From assembly GCA_021151825.1 (NCBI GenBank), contig JAGKWQ010000007.1:1-64000 (forward strand): a stretch of 64,000 nucleotides of DNA. The letters are read 5' to 3'. The translations under genes were made by a program, and so were the position numbers. The stretch comes from Cellvibrionaceae bacterium (lineage in GTDB: Bacteria > Pseudomonadota > Gammaproteobacteria > Pseudomonadales > Cellvibrionaceae). How positions within the stretch are numbered: the stretch's first letter is position 1; each line of letters begins with the position of its first letter. The notes beneath the pieces are model-generated. The model had not been told where the DNA came from, did no database searches, and was given only the letters and a program-made list of their open reading frames with translations. Positions 35,532 through 43,504 of this stretch are shown in pieces.

Positions 35532-35617
35532 CAGCCTTCGTTTAACTAACTAATAAGAAGCAGTGGGATTTTGTAAGGATAGAGAACATTTAACGTTAAT
35601 AGGTAAGGAGATTTTTT

Positions 35618-36181
35618 ATGTCAATTAACATTCTTTTTATTCATTCTGCCGGAGTACAATCCGGCGATGAAGGCAGTGCACCTTTTGTAAGGTATCTTCG
35701 TCAACGCCTGGGGCCGAAATACAATATTATTGCTCCTATAATGCCTGGTCTGGATGAGCCTTCCTACAAAAAATGGAAACCGGCACTGGAAAAACATTTA
35801 AATAGTTCTTCGCCTGCAATACTTATTGGCCATTCGTTAGGTGGTTCAATACTGCTTAAATATCTCTCCGAAGAGCAACCTCTTATTGCTGCTGTTGGCT
35901 TATTTATTGTTGCTGCGCCTTTTTGGGGAAGTGAAGATTGGGATGTTGAAGAATTTTTATTGCGTGACAATTTTTTTAGTTTCCTTGCGGACACATTAAA
36001 AATTTATTTATACCAGAGTCAGGATGATGATGTGATTCCTGCAGAACATTTTTCCCGGTATATAAAAGCCATTCCGACAGCAGAGGTGCGAAGGTCAGAT
36101 GGCTACGGTCATACGTTTAAGGATGGATTGCCAGAGCTGGTAAAAGATATTGAGAATTTATCTGAATTGAGCCTTGAATAG
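35618..36181 (+). CDS. RBBP9/YdeN-type serine hydrolase
   Basis: 187 residues. Small alpha/beta hydrolase with nucleophile elbow GHSLGG (Ser near residue 69), Asp in YQSQDDDVIP and His in DGYGHTF. No signal peptide, so it is cytosolic. The RBBP9/YdeN family hydrolyses unknown esters. The strong AAGGAG site fits the ATG. It follows the AraC gene by 86 bp and may be in the same unit. Confidence 0.82.
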   Translation: MSINILFIHSAGVQSGDEGSAPFVRYLRQRLGPKYNIIAPIMPGLDEPSYKKWKPALEKHLNSSSPAILIGHSLGGSILLKYLSEEQPLIAAVGLFIVAAPFWGSEDWDVEEFLLRDNFFSFLADTLKIYLYQSQDDDVIPAEHFSRYIKAIPTAEVRRSDGYGHTFKDGLPELVKDIENLSELSLE

Positions 36182-36212
36182 GGTGATGTTTCTGGAAAAA
36201 AGTTGCGCTTAT

Positions 36213-36884
36213 TTACCTTCTGAATAGCAGTAAAAATGTATAACGGGTTGTTGCATCAACGCTGATGCTCGCCGGGCTTTTTATCGATGTGCGCAACGCA
36301 TTACTAAAATCACAGTCTAGATCGGTAATATAAGCGGCCAGTTTTTTACGTAGATTGGCATGTTGCTGGACTAAATCAATAGTGCAATTTCTATTGGGTG
36401 AATCTGCAACACAGGAGGAATCTACCCAATCCCTTTCACAGATAATTAACATCAAACAATCGGTTTTGTTATTGTAAATATCCCTATACCAATGTGAACG
36501 AATATCATCCAGATCGGTGCGATGATGTTTTCTGTCACCCAGATCCTTAAGGTCTTCTTTAAAGAGATCCAGTGGAAAATAGAATTTTATTTCTATTGAA
36601 TAGATTGGTTCTTTAATATCAAAGCGGCCTTCGTTAACTTCAAATAGTCCAATATCACGCCGGCCCATATTCAACGCAGCGCCGTCGCTTGTTCTGACAT
36701 AACTCCTGGGGTGTTCAGCGATGGCGAGGGTATTAATAAGGGCTTTGTTCAAACTTTTAAGCAGGAGATCCCGGATGTAAGTTTCCTGCTTCAAATAATA
36801 AAACTGCTCGTTGATATCAAACAAGCCGCGCGCGAAGTCCTGGTGTTTAACCAGGTCGATAATGATTTTATCAACGTTTTCCAT
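36213..36884 (-). CDS. Unknown protein, possible PD-(D/E)XK fold
   Basis: 223 residues, charged, no membrane segment. A stretch RRDIGLFE..., followed ~25 residues later by YSIEIKFYF, has the D...ExK spacing of PD-(D/E)XK nucleases; the rest gives no match I know. The D/ExK pattern alone is weak evidence. It points against both neighbours. A low-confidence 71-residue frame lies just upstream (see rejected). Confidence 0.5.
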   Translation of the reverse strand: MENVDKIIIDLVKHQDFARGLFDINEQFYYLKQETYIRDLLLKSLNKALINTLAIAEHPRSYVRTSDGAALNMGRRDIGLFEVNEGRFDIKEPIYSIEIKFYFPLDLFKEDLKDLGDRKHHRTDLDDIRSHWYRDIYNNKTDCLMLIICERDWVDSSCVADSPNRNCTIDLVQQHANLRKKLAAYITDLDCDFSNALRTSIKSPASISVDATTRYTFLLLFRR

Positions 36885-37121
36885 AATGAAGTTTTACGAT
36901 TTATCGGGATAGGAGATGAAGTTTATAGTAGTGTTCTTATCTGGCTGAAAACGGTTATCATCTATCTTGCACATCGGAAGCATTAGCTTAGCATGTACCC
37001 GGATACTAGCCACCCGATTGGTCTTGCAGTCACAAAAAACATGACTCAAATCGCGGAACATTACAGCATCATTCAACCAGCGCCCGTTATCATTAATCAA
37101 CCGTACCATAAGTAAACTAAA

Positions 37122-37550
37122 ATGGACGTTACCAGAAAATACAATGCAATAGAGCTATTAGCGTTTCAACGCCTGGCAGTAGATCATTGGCCGGAAATTG
37201 ATTTTACAAATGGATCAGTCGAATTAATTGTGCCTCAGCCAATTCTTGCCAGGGAAAATAATTCTATCATTGGGGGGCTATCCTATATTCATTATCCCCA
37301 TCCAGCGCGGAGTGGGGTTGTGCTCTGGATAAATGCGGTGTTAGTAACAGCGCCATATCGTAATCGGGGTTTGGGCTCCAGATTAGTAACGTTTGCAATG
37401 AATGAGCAGGGTATAGGTACAGAGTTATTTGTCTATACAACTATACCTTCATTGTATTTGAAGCTGGGCTGGCTGCCTGTTTCAAATGATGGCGAAAACC
37501 ATACGTTGACGTTTATTCAGAAAAATATTCAGAACAACTCTGTAAACTGA
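37122..37550 (+). CDS. GNAT-family N-acetyltransferase
   Basis: 142 residues. The acetyl-CoA-binding motif A is visible, VTAPYRNRGLGSRLVTFAMN-like (R/Q-x-x-G-x-G/A) around residues 75-95. Substrate unknown. It lies in the accessory gene zone; the next gene follows after 45 bp. Confidence 0.87.
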   Translation: MDVTRKYNAIELLAFQRLAVDHWPEIDFTNGSVELIVPQPILARENNSIIGGLSYIHYPHPARSGVVLWINAVLVTAPYRNRGLGSRLVTFAMNEQGIGTELFVYTTIPSLYLKLGWLPVSNDGENHTLTFIQKNIQNNSVN

Positions 37551-37595
37551 TCGCTATTACTAGCTGTGATATTAATAGTTTAAGGAGATATTTCT

Positions 37596-38021
37596 GTGAA
37601 TGGTAAATGTCTTTGTGGGTTAACGCGGTTCAAATTAAACATTCCACGCATTAGGGCCTATCAATGCCATTGTTCTCTTTGCCGGATGCAAAGCGGCACC
37701 GCCTCGAATCTGGGAACGATTGTCGATGCTAAGGATTTTGAATGGCTCTCAGGAATACACCATATTAAAAGCTGGGTGAAAGACACCGGTTTTACCGCAG
37801 ATTTTTGTACCAACTGCGGATCACCAGTGCCAAATAAGTTGCGCGGCCTGGATTTTTATTGGGTTCCTGTTGGTGCGATGGACGCATCAGCACAGGTTGA
37901 AGTGGTTGCCCACCTTTGTACCAATTCAAAAGTTAACTGGGTTCCTATTCCGCTTATTACTACTCGTTACGGTGATTTGCCCAATATTGCCGAGTTTATT
38001 AAAAAGTTAAATACGTTTTAA
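37596..38021 (+). CDS. GFA-family zinc protein
   Basis: 141 residues from GTG 37596, after an AAGGAG site. The zinc-binding cysteines of the family are visible: CLCG near the start, CHCSLCR (~24-30) and CTNCGSP (~72-78). The founding member binds glutathione for formaldehyde oxidation; most homologues, like this, have no known substrate. No formaldehyde genes are near. Confidence 0.85.
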   Translation: MNGKCLCGLTRFKLNIPRIRAYQCHCSLCRMQSGTASNLGTIVDAKDFEWLSGIHHIKSWVKDTGFTADFCTNCGSPVPNKLRGLDFYWVPVGAMDASAQVEVVAHLCTNSKVNWVPIPLITTRYGDLPNIAEFIKKLNTF

Positions 38022-38117
38022 GCTTCTGTAACAGGTTTACACAATTTTCTTTTATCCATTCTGATAGCATGAACATATGGTATTGAATGGATTTTACGTT
38101 TTGCAGAGTTATGATTA

Positions 38118-38525
38118 ATGAACCCTATATCATTTGAAGATGCCTGGATTTTTCTGGGTATGAAATACGCCGAAAATGAAATGCACGATTACTATATCAG
38201 GCTGATCGGATTTTTTGATTACATTAATCACTCAATTCCAGGTTATGAACAGTTTATAACGACATATAATAAATTATTGTATCTCAGTGTAATAAATAAA
38301 GCAGGTAACAGAATTTCAATATCCGATTTCGGCAATGTTATCTATTCGAAGGCGTTAGGCAAGAGTGCTTCAGATACACAGCCACGAGAAATCGCAGAAT
38401 TTATTTGCGTAGAGCTAAAACCTTATAAGTTGAAATCTGCCTGCCGCCAATCCCCGCTATCGGCTGATGAATATGCAGAGGGTATTAAAATGTATTTGGA
38501 AAAAAATAACCACGTTGAATCATAG
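38118..38525 (+). CDS. Unknown small protein
   Basis: 135 residues, soluble, mostly helical, with four aromatic-rich segments near the start (DAWIFLGMKYAENEMHDYY). No family recognised and no signal or membrane segment. It is 15 bp upstream of the LysE-like gene, so co-expression is possible. Confidence 0.55.
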   Translation: MNPISFEDAWIFLGMKYAENEMHDYYIRLIGFFDYINHSIPGYEQFITTYNKLLYLSVINKAGNRISISDFGNVIYSKALGKSASDTQPREIAEFICVELKPYKLKSACRQSPLSADEYAEGIKMYLEKNNHVES

Positions 38526-38539
38526 AGGGTATTCTTGTT

Positions 38540-39148
38540 TTGGAATTGTTAATACCGATTATTATCTTTTGCTTTGCCACATCGATTTCTCCCGGCCCGA
38601 ATAATATTATGTTAATGACGTCGGGGGTAAATCATGGGATTGTGAAAAGTATTCCACATTTGCTGGGAATAAATATCGGCTTTCCCGCAATGGTTGCTGC
38701 GATTGGTTTCGGATTGGGCAACCTGTTTATTGCGTTTCCACAGGCTTATTTGGTTATCAAAGTGTTCGGAATCACCTATTTATTATATTTGGCATGGAAG
38801 ATTGCCCGCTCATCCATGCCGAATGTTCGTGTTGAATCTGACGAGCCGTTAACATTTATTCAGGCTGCTCTATTTCAATGGGTAAACCCGAAAGCGTGGG
38901 TAATGGCAGTGGGCGCTATCGCATCATTTACCACATCAGAAAAAATGGTAAGCCAGATTTTATTAATCGTCGCTACTTACCTGATCGTTGGAGGTATGTG
39001 CATTGCTGTATGGCTTTGCGCTGGTGCAGCGATGAAACGATTTCTACAAAATGAAAAGCAATTAAAGATTTTTAATATTGTTATGGCGCTACTGTTGGTG
39101 GTTTCAGTGGTTCCTATGGCGTTAGTGGAAATTAATGTACATGCTTAA
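38540..39148 (+). CDS. LysE/RhtB-family exporter
   Basis: 202 residues with about six membrane segments. The N-terminal SPGPNNIMLMTSG motif and a central LYLAWKIAR are family marks. The start is TTG 38540, with AGAGGG ten bases upstream; the next Met is inside the first helix. Family members export amino acids or related metabolites by proton antiport. The substrate is not predictable. Confidence 0.85.
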   Translation: MELLIPIIIFCFATSISPGPNNIMLMTSGVNHGIVKSIPHLLGINIGFPAMVAAIGFGLGNLFIAFPQAYLVIKVFGITYLLYLAWKIARSSMPNVRVESDEPLTFIQAALFQWVNPKAWVMAVGAIASFTTSEKMVSQILLIVATYLIVGGMCIAVWLCAGAAMKRFLQNEKQLKIFNIVMALLLVVSVVPMALVEINVHA

Positions 39149-39193
39149 CAATTATTTGAAAGTGTCAGGGCAGTTTATTGAGTGCAGGGATAT

Positions 39194-39418
39194 ATGAAAT
39201 TTCTACCAATACTTATTCGTTTTTCTTTGTATGGGTTTTGCACGTTCGCCGCTTTTGGCTATTTATTGCAAAATCCCTATGTAAACAATATGGCTTCATC
39301 GCATGAGTTAATGTTGGGGTTGGGTGTTATGGGCGCAGTTTCATTTCTGGTTTCAGCGGGAGCAGTTCTGGTATTGCGAGGGGTTTTCAAGGAGCTGATA
39401 AGTAATGACTCTGAGTAA
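39194..39418 (+). CDS. Small membrane protein, unknown
   Basis: 74 residues from ATG 39194 (CAGGGA just upstream; a GTG at 39182 is an alternative). Two membrane segments (~5-25 and ~38-60). Its end overlaps the next gene by 14 bp, suggesting coupled translation. No family known. Confidence 0.6.
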   Translation: MKFLPILIRFSLYGFCTFAAFGYLLQNPYVNNMASSHELMLGLGVMGAVSFLVSAGAVLVLRGVFKELISNDSE

Positions 39419-39770
39419 TTTTCTGTGGGTTGTACTTTATTATGTAGCTGCGCTGGTAGTTTTAATGTTTCCGTATTTTTATATCTCTTTTAAAAGGGGA
39501 AGCAATAAATACTTATTTTTATCTGCTTGCACTGGTTCATTGGTTACAATTTTTGCACTGCTGTATGCGTTCTCATTGCCTTTTACCTTGATGTTGACAA
39601 AGGTAATTCCGCAGCTTGCTGAATATAATCTGGTGGAAAATATACTGCCATTTTTGCATTTTATTGATTTTGTTCAGCAGTATCATTTGATTGTATTGCT
39701 TCCGATTTTGGTGGTGTTGCTTCCTGCGCTGATTTACAGGCGCTATTCCATATTCAAGAAAAAAATTTAA
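39405..39770 (+). CDS. Membrane protein, unknown
   Basis: 121 residues with three membrane segments (about 5-25, 35-57 and 95-115). The overlap with the upstream small membrane gene suggests the two act together. No family recognised. Convergent with the oxygenase gene. Confidence 0.6.
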   Translation: MTLSNFLWVVLYYVAALVVLMFPYFYISFKRGSNKYLFLSACTGSLVTIFALLYAFSLPFTLMLTKVIPQLAEYNLVENILPFLHFIDFVQQYHLIVLLPILVVLLPALIYRRYSIFKKKI

Positions 39771-39792
39771 TGAATTATTATGGTTTTTAAAA

Positions 39793-40407
39793 TCAATCAT
39801 TAATTTTTATAAAAGATGAAATAATATACTTATCATTTGATTCAGGTGTGTGCCCGCAGTGCATATAGTTCCATCCTGCCGGAAACAACAAAAGGTTTCC
39901 GGCTTTGGGTGCGATCTTTAAACTTTGATGAAAGAATTCGGTCTCTCCGCCTTGTTCTACATCATTCAGGTACAGCACCATGGCTGCCACACGATTCCTG
40001 GCATTTCTTCCCAGTGAATCAGCATGCCAGCGGAAATAACCTTCGTTTTTTGGGTACATCTGGATCTTGTAACCTGTGACTTGCAGCGGAAAAGATTTCA
40101 ACACCGGGCTGCGGGATAAATAATCCGCCATGCAAGCTTGGATCTTGGGATGGATTTTCTGGAAAAGGTCTTTCCATTCGCCGTCATTGAGTATTTCCAG
40201 ATCCCAAGAGCTTTTGGTGTCTTCTTTGTAGGTAGAGTTGTCTTCCTTGCGGCCAATTTTTCCTCGCCATTTGTTTTGATCACTATTGAATAGTTCAATA
40301 ACTTCGGTGCAGAGCTCGCGTTCCAAGCTGCGATAAACAACAATAAAGTCCTTATCATGAATGACTTCCAGTACTGGGTGATCATGAGTATTTTGGTCAT
40401 TATCCAT
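39793..40407 (-). CDS. 2OG-Fe(II) dioxygenase (prolyl-hydroxylase type)
   Basis: 204 residues. The iron-binding HxD...H triad is seen in WHADS (~125-128) and HCGHTPES (~183), with SFIKIND holding a Lys/Arg for 2-oxoglutarate near the end. The double-stranded beta-helix core and length fit prolyl 4-hydroxylase-like or PKHD-type proteins. Substrate unknown: possibly a peptide or protein residue. Convergent with the neighbour. Confidence 0.82.
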   Translation of the reverse strand: MDNDQNTHDHPVLEVIHDKDFIVVYRSLERELCTEVIELFNSDQNKWRGKIGRKEDNSTYKEDTKSSWDLEILNDGEWKDLFQKIHPKIQACMADYLSRSPVLKSFPLQVTGYKIQMYPKNEGYFRWHADSLGRNARNRVAAMVLYLNDVEQGGETEFFHQSLKIAPKAGNLLLFPAGWNYMHCGHTPESNDKYIISSFIKIND

Positions 40408-40520
40408 AGTAGCTAACTGGTTTTTGTCGGGTTAATAAGGGATGATAATCGTAAATCAGTAAGCCACAAATGTCCTCCGGCTATTGCCATCTAACGGGAT
40501 ATTCTTTAATGGTTGTGCAA

Positions 40521-40565
40521 ATAGTTATGAAAACAGTTATGCAAAGGCTTGTAAAAATAGTTACG
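40521..40565 (+). repeat. Three direct repeats upstream of a membrane gene
   Basis: ATAGTTATG (40521), ACAGTTATG (40533) and ATAGTTACG (40557) recur within 45 bp, starting 71 bp before the next start codon. They could be a binding site. The 40408-40591 gap shows nothing else. Confidence 0.35.
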
Positions 40566-40591
40566 CAGGACTTTAAAAATTTTTAAGAGGT

Positions 40592-40927
40592 ATGGCTGTG
40601 AGTTATAAGTTTGTGTTGTGCTCCATACTAATTACAGTGATTCTCTTTGGTGGAGCTTCCTTGATGTTTCATTTTGGTGACTGGCAGCGTTTGGGGCTGG
40701 TTATTATATTTGCTTTTTTTGTCGGGGCAGCAATTGCTCCGGAGCTTAATCCTAAAAAATTTAAAAAAGGTTGGTTATTGCAAATAGTGGCCGGAGCAAT
40801 AGCGGGAGTTGTATTGGGATTATTTCTTCATCTTGACCGTGTTGAATTACTTGCGTGCTGTAGTGTGATTGGCGGTTTTGTTGGCTGGCTGGCTCCAATT
40901 TGGATCAAGCATATACAAATCCCGTAG
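40592..40927 (+). CDS. Four-helix membrane protein, unknown
   Basis: 111 residues, about four membrane segments with short loops (e.g. LVIIFAFFVGAAIAPEL and IVAGAIAGVVLGLFL). A good AAGAGG site precedes ATG 40592. No family recognised. It is alone, after the three direct repeats. Confidence 0.6.
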   Translation: MAVSYKFVLCSILITVILFGGASLMFHFGDWQRLGLVIIFAFFVGAAIAPELNPKKFKKGWLLQIVAGAIAGVVLGLFLHLDRVELLACCSVIGGFVGWLAPIWIKHIQIP

Positions 40928-41283
40928 GTTTTTTTTCAAATTACCTATTAATAGGGACAGTAAAAGATGCATCGGCTGCGGGCGGTGTTATCACTATGCC
41001 ATTACAAAAAAACATTCTGGTCAGAGACTTACGGAATCGTTACGGACAGGTTTGGGATACCTTGGGAGGTTAATTACAATGAGGAAAATGTTCTGCCAGT
41101 TTGATTAATAGCGTTGCTAACCAATCGATAGTTTGCCTTCGGCGCCTTGCTTGCGTAGAATTTGCGACAGGGCGCACGGGGTGCCCGTCTCGCGAAAGCT
41201 TAAGCACCCGAATCCAACGCAAGCCATGCGCTTGCATACCCTCCCGGCCATGAGCGAGCAAGCCGACTATTATTGGAGTTGGT
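40928..41283. other. 356-bp intergenic region
   Basis: AT-rich at first, then GC-rich from about 41135 to 41260. There GCAAGC and GCTTGC form a local inverted repeat around 41218-41235. No convincing gene is seen; short frames on both strands lack ribosome sites and protein-like composition. It leads into the gene at 41284. Confidence 0.5.
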
Positions 41284-41757
41284 ATGCATACCGAAATACA
41301 ATCGCAAGATTCTCAACCTCAAGACCTTAAACCCCAAAACCCACAATCCACTTCTGAATCCGCCGCTGATGTGGTGCTTCGCATCGCACGCAATCTTCAC
41401 CGCGCGGCTTATTCGGAATCAAAGGTAGTTTCACTGCCGATACTGCGCCGCCTTCTTGCAACGGCGACGCTGACGGCGATATCACTGCCTGAATTACATC
41501 GCAACCGCGATATTATCCAGCGTAAACACATACTGCGTATGCTCGCTGTGGAAGTGGGCTTCAAATGTTGGGAAGATTATCGCCATGAGCTTGATAGTAT
41601 GAATGCGGATCAGTTAGCCCATTTTGATCATGTGCGACGAACTACCGGATACCCGAATTTGTGGTTTTCCAGCTACGAGGACGCACAAGAATATACCAGG
41701 GAAAATAACGGCCATGCATTGCGCATTGGTACGCAAGCAGTCGTGTTAGTCGGGTAG
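41284..41757 (+). CDS. Conserved-looking unknown protein
   Basis: 157 residues. After a 30-residue Gln/Pro/Ser-rich N-terminus comes a helical region (LRIARNLHRAAYSES to AVEVGFKCWEDY) with an even, protein-like codon pattern. A GGAG site precedes the ATG. No family I know; no catalytic motif is seen. A terminator-like hairpin follows, so it is probably a single gene. Confidence 0.6.
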   Translation: MHTEIQSQDSQPQDLKPQNPQSTSESAADVVLRIARNLHRAAYSESKVVSLPILRRLLATATLTAISLPELHRNRDIIQRKHILRMLAVEVGFKCWEDYRHELDSMNADQLAHFDHVRRTTGYPNLWFSSYEDAQEYTRENNGHALRIGTQAVVLVG

Positions 41758-41776
41758 TAAATACCCGTTGAAAATT

Positions 41777-41831
41777 AAATCTGGAATAGGCAGGATTTAC
41801 TTCAGCCGTTTGCTTATTCCAGATTTATTTT
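41777..41831 (+). terminator. Terminator-like inverted repeat
   Basis: AAATCTGGAATA (41777-41788) pairs perfectly with TATTCCAGATTT (41815-41826), followed by ATTTTT. The loop is long (26 nt). It ends the unit at 41757. Confidence 0.65.
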
Positions 41832-41894
41832 TACCCCAATATTTCACCAGATTTAATTATTTACGCTCCAGTTTTCACTTACCTTAAGGAATTA

Positions 41895-42320
41895 ATGATT
41901 ATGAATATTTTTCCAAAAATCGGGATCGATAACCTCAAACTGGGTATATCCAGAAATGATGTACAAAGTAAGTTAGGAGCACCTGCTAATAAAGAGAGTC
42001 AAGCAGAAGAAGAAATTTGGGAATATGACAGCGGCATTGAATTGTCGTTTCAGGAAGAAGATGAATACCGTTTAAGTTCGATAACCGTTTTCGCAGAGTC
42101 TGCATTACTGGACTCAAAACCTATTATCGGTATTACCGAGTCTGAACTCGAAAGCATTTTCCCATCGTTCCAGCTGGATGAAGATTTTAAACAGGATGGA
42201 AAAAGTTTCTATGCCGATGATTTGCAAATAATGGCATGGGTTTTTGAAGGTGAGGTTTTTAATATCATTATTTTTCCTGAGTACGACGAAGAGAGTGAAT
42301 TGCCGATTTGGCCTGAATAG
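41895..42320 (+). CDS. Unknown acidic protein
   Basis: 141 residues, acidic, no membrane segment. It has SmpA/OmlA-like text near the start (LGISRNDVQSKLGAP), which recurs in many small unknown proteins; the C-terminus is Asp/Glu-rich. AAGGA precedes the ATG. An immunity-type role is possible but unproven. Confidence 0.5.
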   Translation: MIMNIFPKIGIDNLKLGISRNDVQSKLGAPANKESQAEEEIWEYDSGIELSFQEEDEYRLSSITVFAESALLDSKPIIGITESELESIFPSFQLDEDFKQDGKSFYADDLQIMAWVFEGEVFNIIIFPEYDEESELPIWPE

Positions 42321-42464
42321 GTTTTGATATCTATATTAGTTCAGTCGCGTATGGCGCTGAACTATGGTGTTCTTGATTAAATATTTTTTAAATTCCCCTT
42401 AAGTTCTTCTTAAACATGGTCGCCCTACCGCTTTAGCACAACTTTTTAATCGGGTCCGACCTTT

Positions 42465-42827
42465 ATGCGCAACCAGAGTCGTTTGCAGTTTCGTTCTATT
42501 TTTCGAGTGAAAGTCAGTAATCCCAAGACCAATGCATTGATTGGTTATGTGGGGGATGTTTCGGAAACCGGGCTTAAGGTGTTGAGCGATAAAGCATTTG
42601 TGCAAGATGAACAGGTATCTTTGCGGTTGCGGATGCGGGTTAAAGATGATGAAGTATTGCAATTTGATCTGGCGGTGACTTGCAAATGGTCCGGGTCTAA
42701 TGTGAAAACCGGTTACTACGAGGCGGGTTTTATATTGGATGAACCTTCAGCCGAATTTGTGTTGATGGTGGAGAAACTGCGAATCCAGCGGGGTGAAACT
42801 GAGAGCGGCGACTATTCGTCGGCCTAA
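42465..42827 (+). CDS. PilZ domain protein 1
   Basis: 120 residues. A PilZ fold: RxxxR-like start (RNQSRLQFRSIFRVKV) and DVSETGLKVLS, the D/N-x-S-x-x-G motif that binds c-di-GMP. It is a paralogue of the PilZ gene 209 bp downstream (about 60% alike). PilZ proteins act as c-di-GMP effectors, often on motors, which fits the adjacent flagellar cluster (flhA ends at 43505). The start ATG has a poor ribosome site. Confidence 0.85.
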   Translation: MRNQSRLQFRSIFRVKVSNPKTNALIGYVGDVSETGLKVLSDKAFVQDEQVSLRLRMRVKDDEVLQFDLAVTCKWSGSNVKTGYYEAGFILDEPSAEFVLMVEKLRIQRGETESGDYSSA

Positions 42828-43035
42828 CCATCGTGATATAACTCTTTATTGGTCAATTACTTAATCGGGTATTTTTATATTCGTTGGTTAGGTGCGCGAT
42901 CGATAGCTATTGATTTATTGACATCACTATTGTAGTTCGGGGTATATTTTATTCGAATTATTTGGCAATCCCAATAATGTTTAAACAGCGGCTGTCTTGC
43001 CGTGTTAACAAAATACCTCATGGAGGTTGATCGCT

Positions 43036-43383
43036 ATGCGCCAGCAAAGTCGCCAGCAGTTTCGCTCTATGTGTCATGCCAAAGTTAGCAATCCCCGTAA
43101 TGGAGCGCTAATAGGTTATGTGGGGGATGTATCCGAATGTGGGCTTAAGGTGCTGAGTGATGCTCCTTTTGTGCAAGATGAACACTTGCATATGCAGATG
43201 CGATTAGGCGAAGAAAAAGTGCTTCAGTTTGATCTGGATGCAACCTGTAAATGGTCAGGCAGCTTCACCAACAATGGATACTTTGAAGCGGGATTTATGC
43301 TTGAGCAGCCTTCAGTAGAATTTATCTCAATGGTAGATAACCTGCGTATTAAAAACAGTGAAGTAGAAAGCGAGGAACAATAA
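43036..43383 (+). CDS. PilZ domain protein 2
   Basis: 115 residues from ATG 43036; GGAGG lies nine bases upstream, whereas a TTG at 43027 has none. RQQSRQQFRSMCHAKVS and DVSECGLKVLSD are the c-di-GMP contact motifs. It is the close copy of the PilZ gene at 42465. Convergent with flhA, 121 bp away. Confidence 0.87.
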   Translation: MRQQSRQQFRSMCHAKVSNPRNGALIGYVGDVSECGLKVLSDAPFVQDEHLHMQMRLGEEKVLQFDLDATCKWSGSFTNNGYFEAGFMLEQPSVEFISMVDNLRIKNSEVESEEQ

Positions 43384-43504
43384 CGGTTTCGTTTTTTAAA
43401 TCTCCTTTCGTATCTTCCCGTGTAGTCAATGTTTGCCATTAATTCATTGGTTTTGAATGTAATGATGTAATGGCAAACGAATATCAAACATAGTAACGAT
43501 TTTG

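Noticed and set aside
36894..37109. 71-residue minus-strand frame upstream of the 36213 gene
   Set aside because: No ribosome site and no family-like text; probably chance.
41070..41261. 63-residue minus-strand frame in the GC-rich gap
   Set aside because: Arg-rich, no ribosome site, likely chance from base composition.
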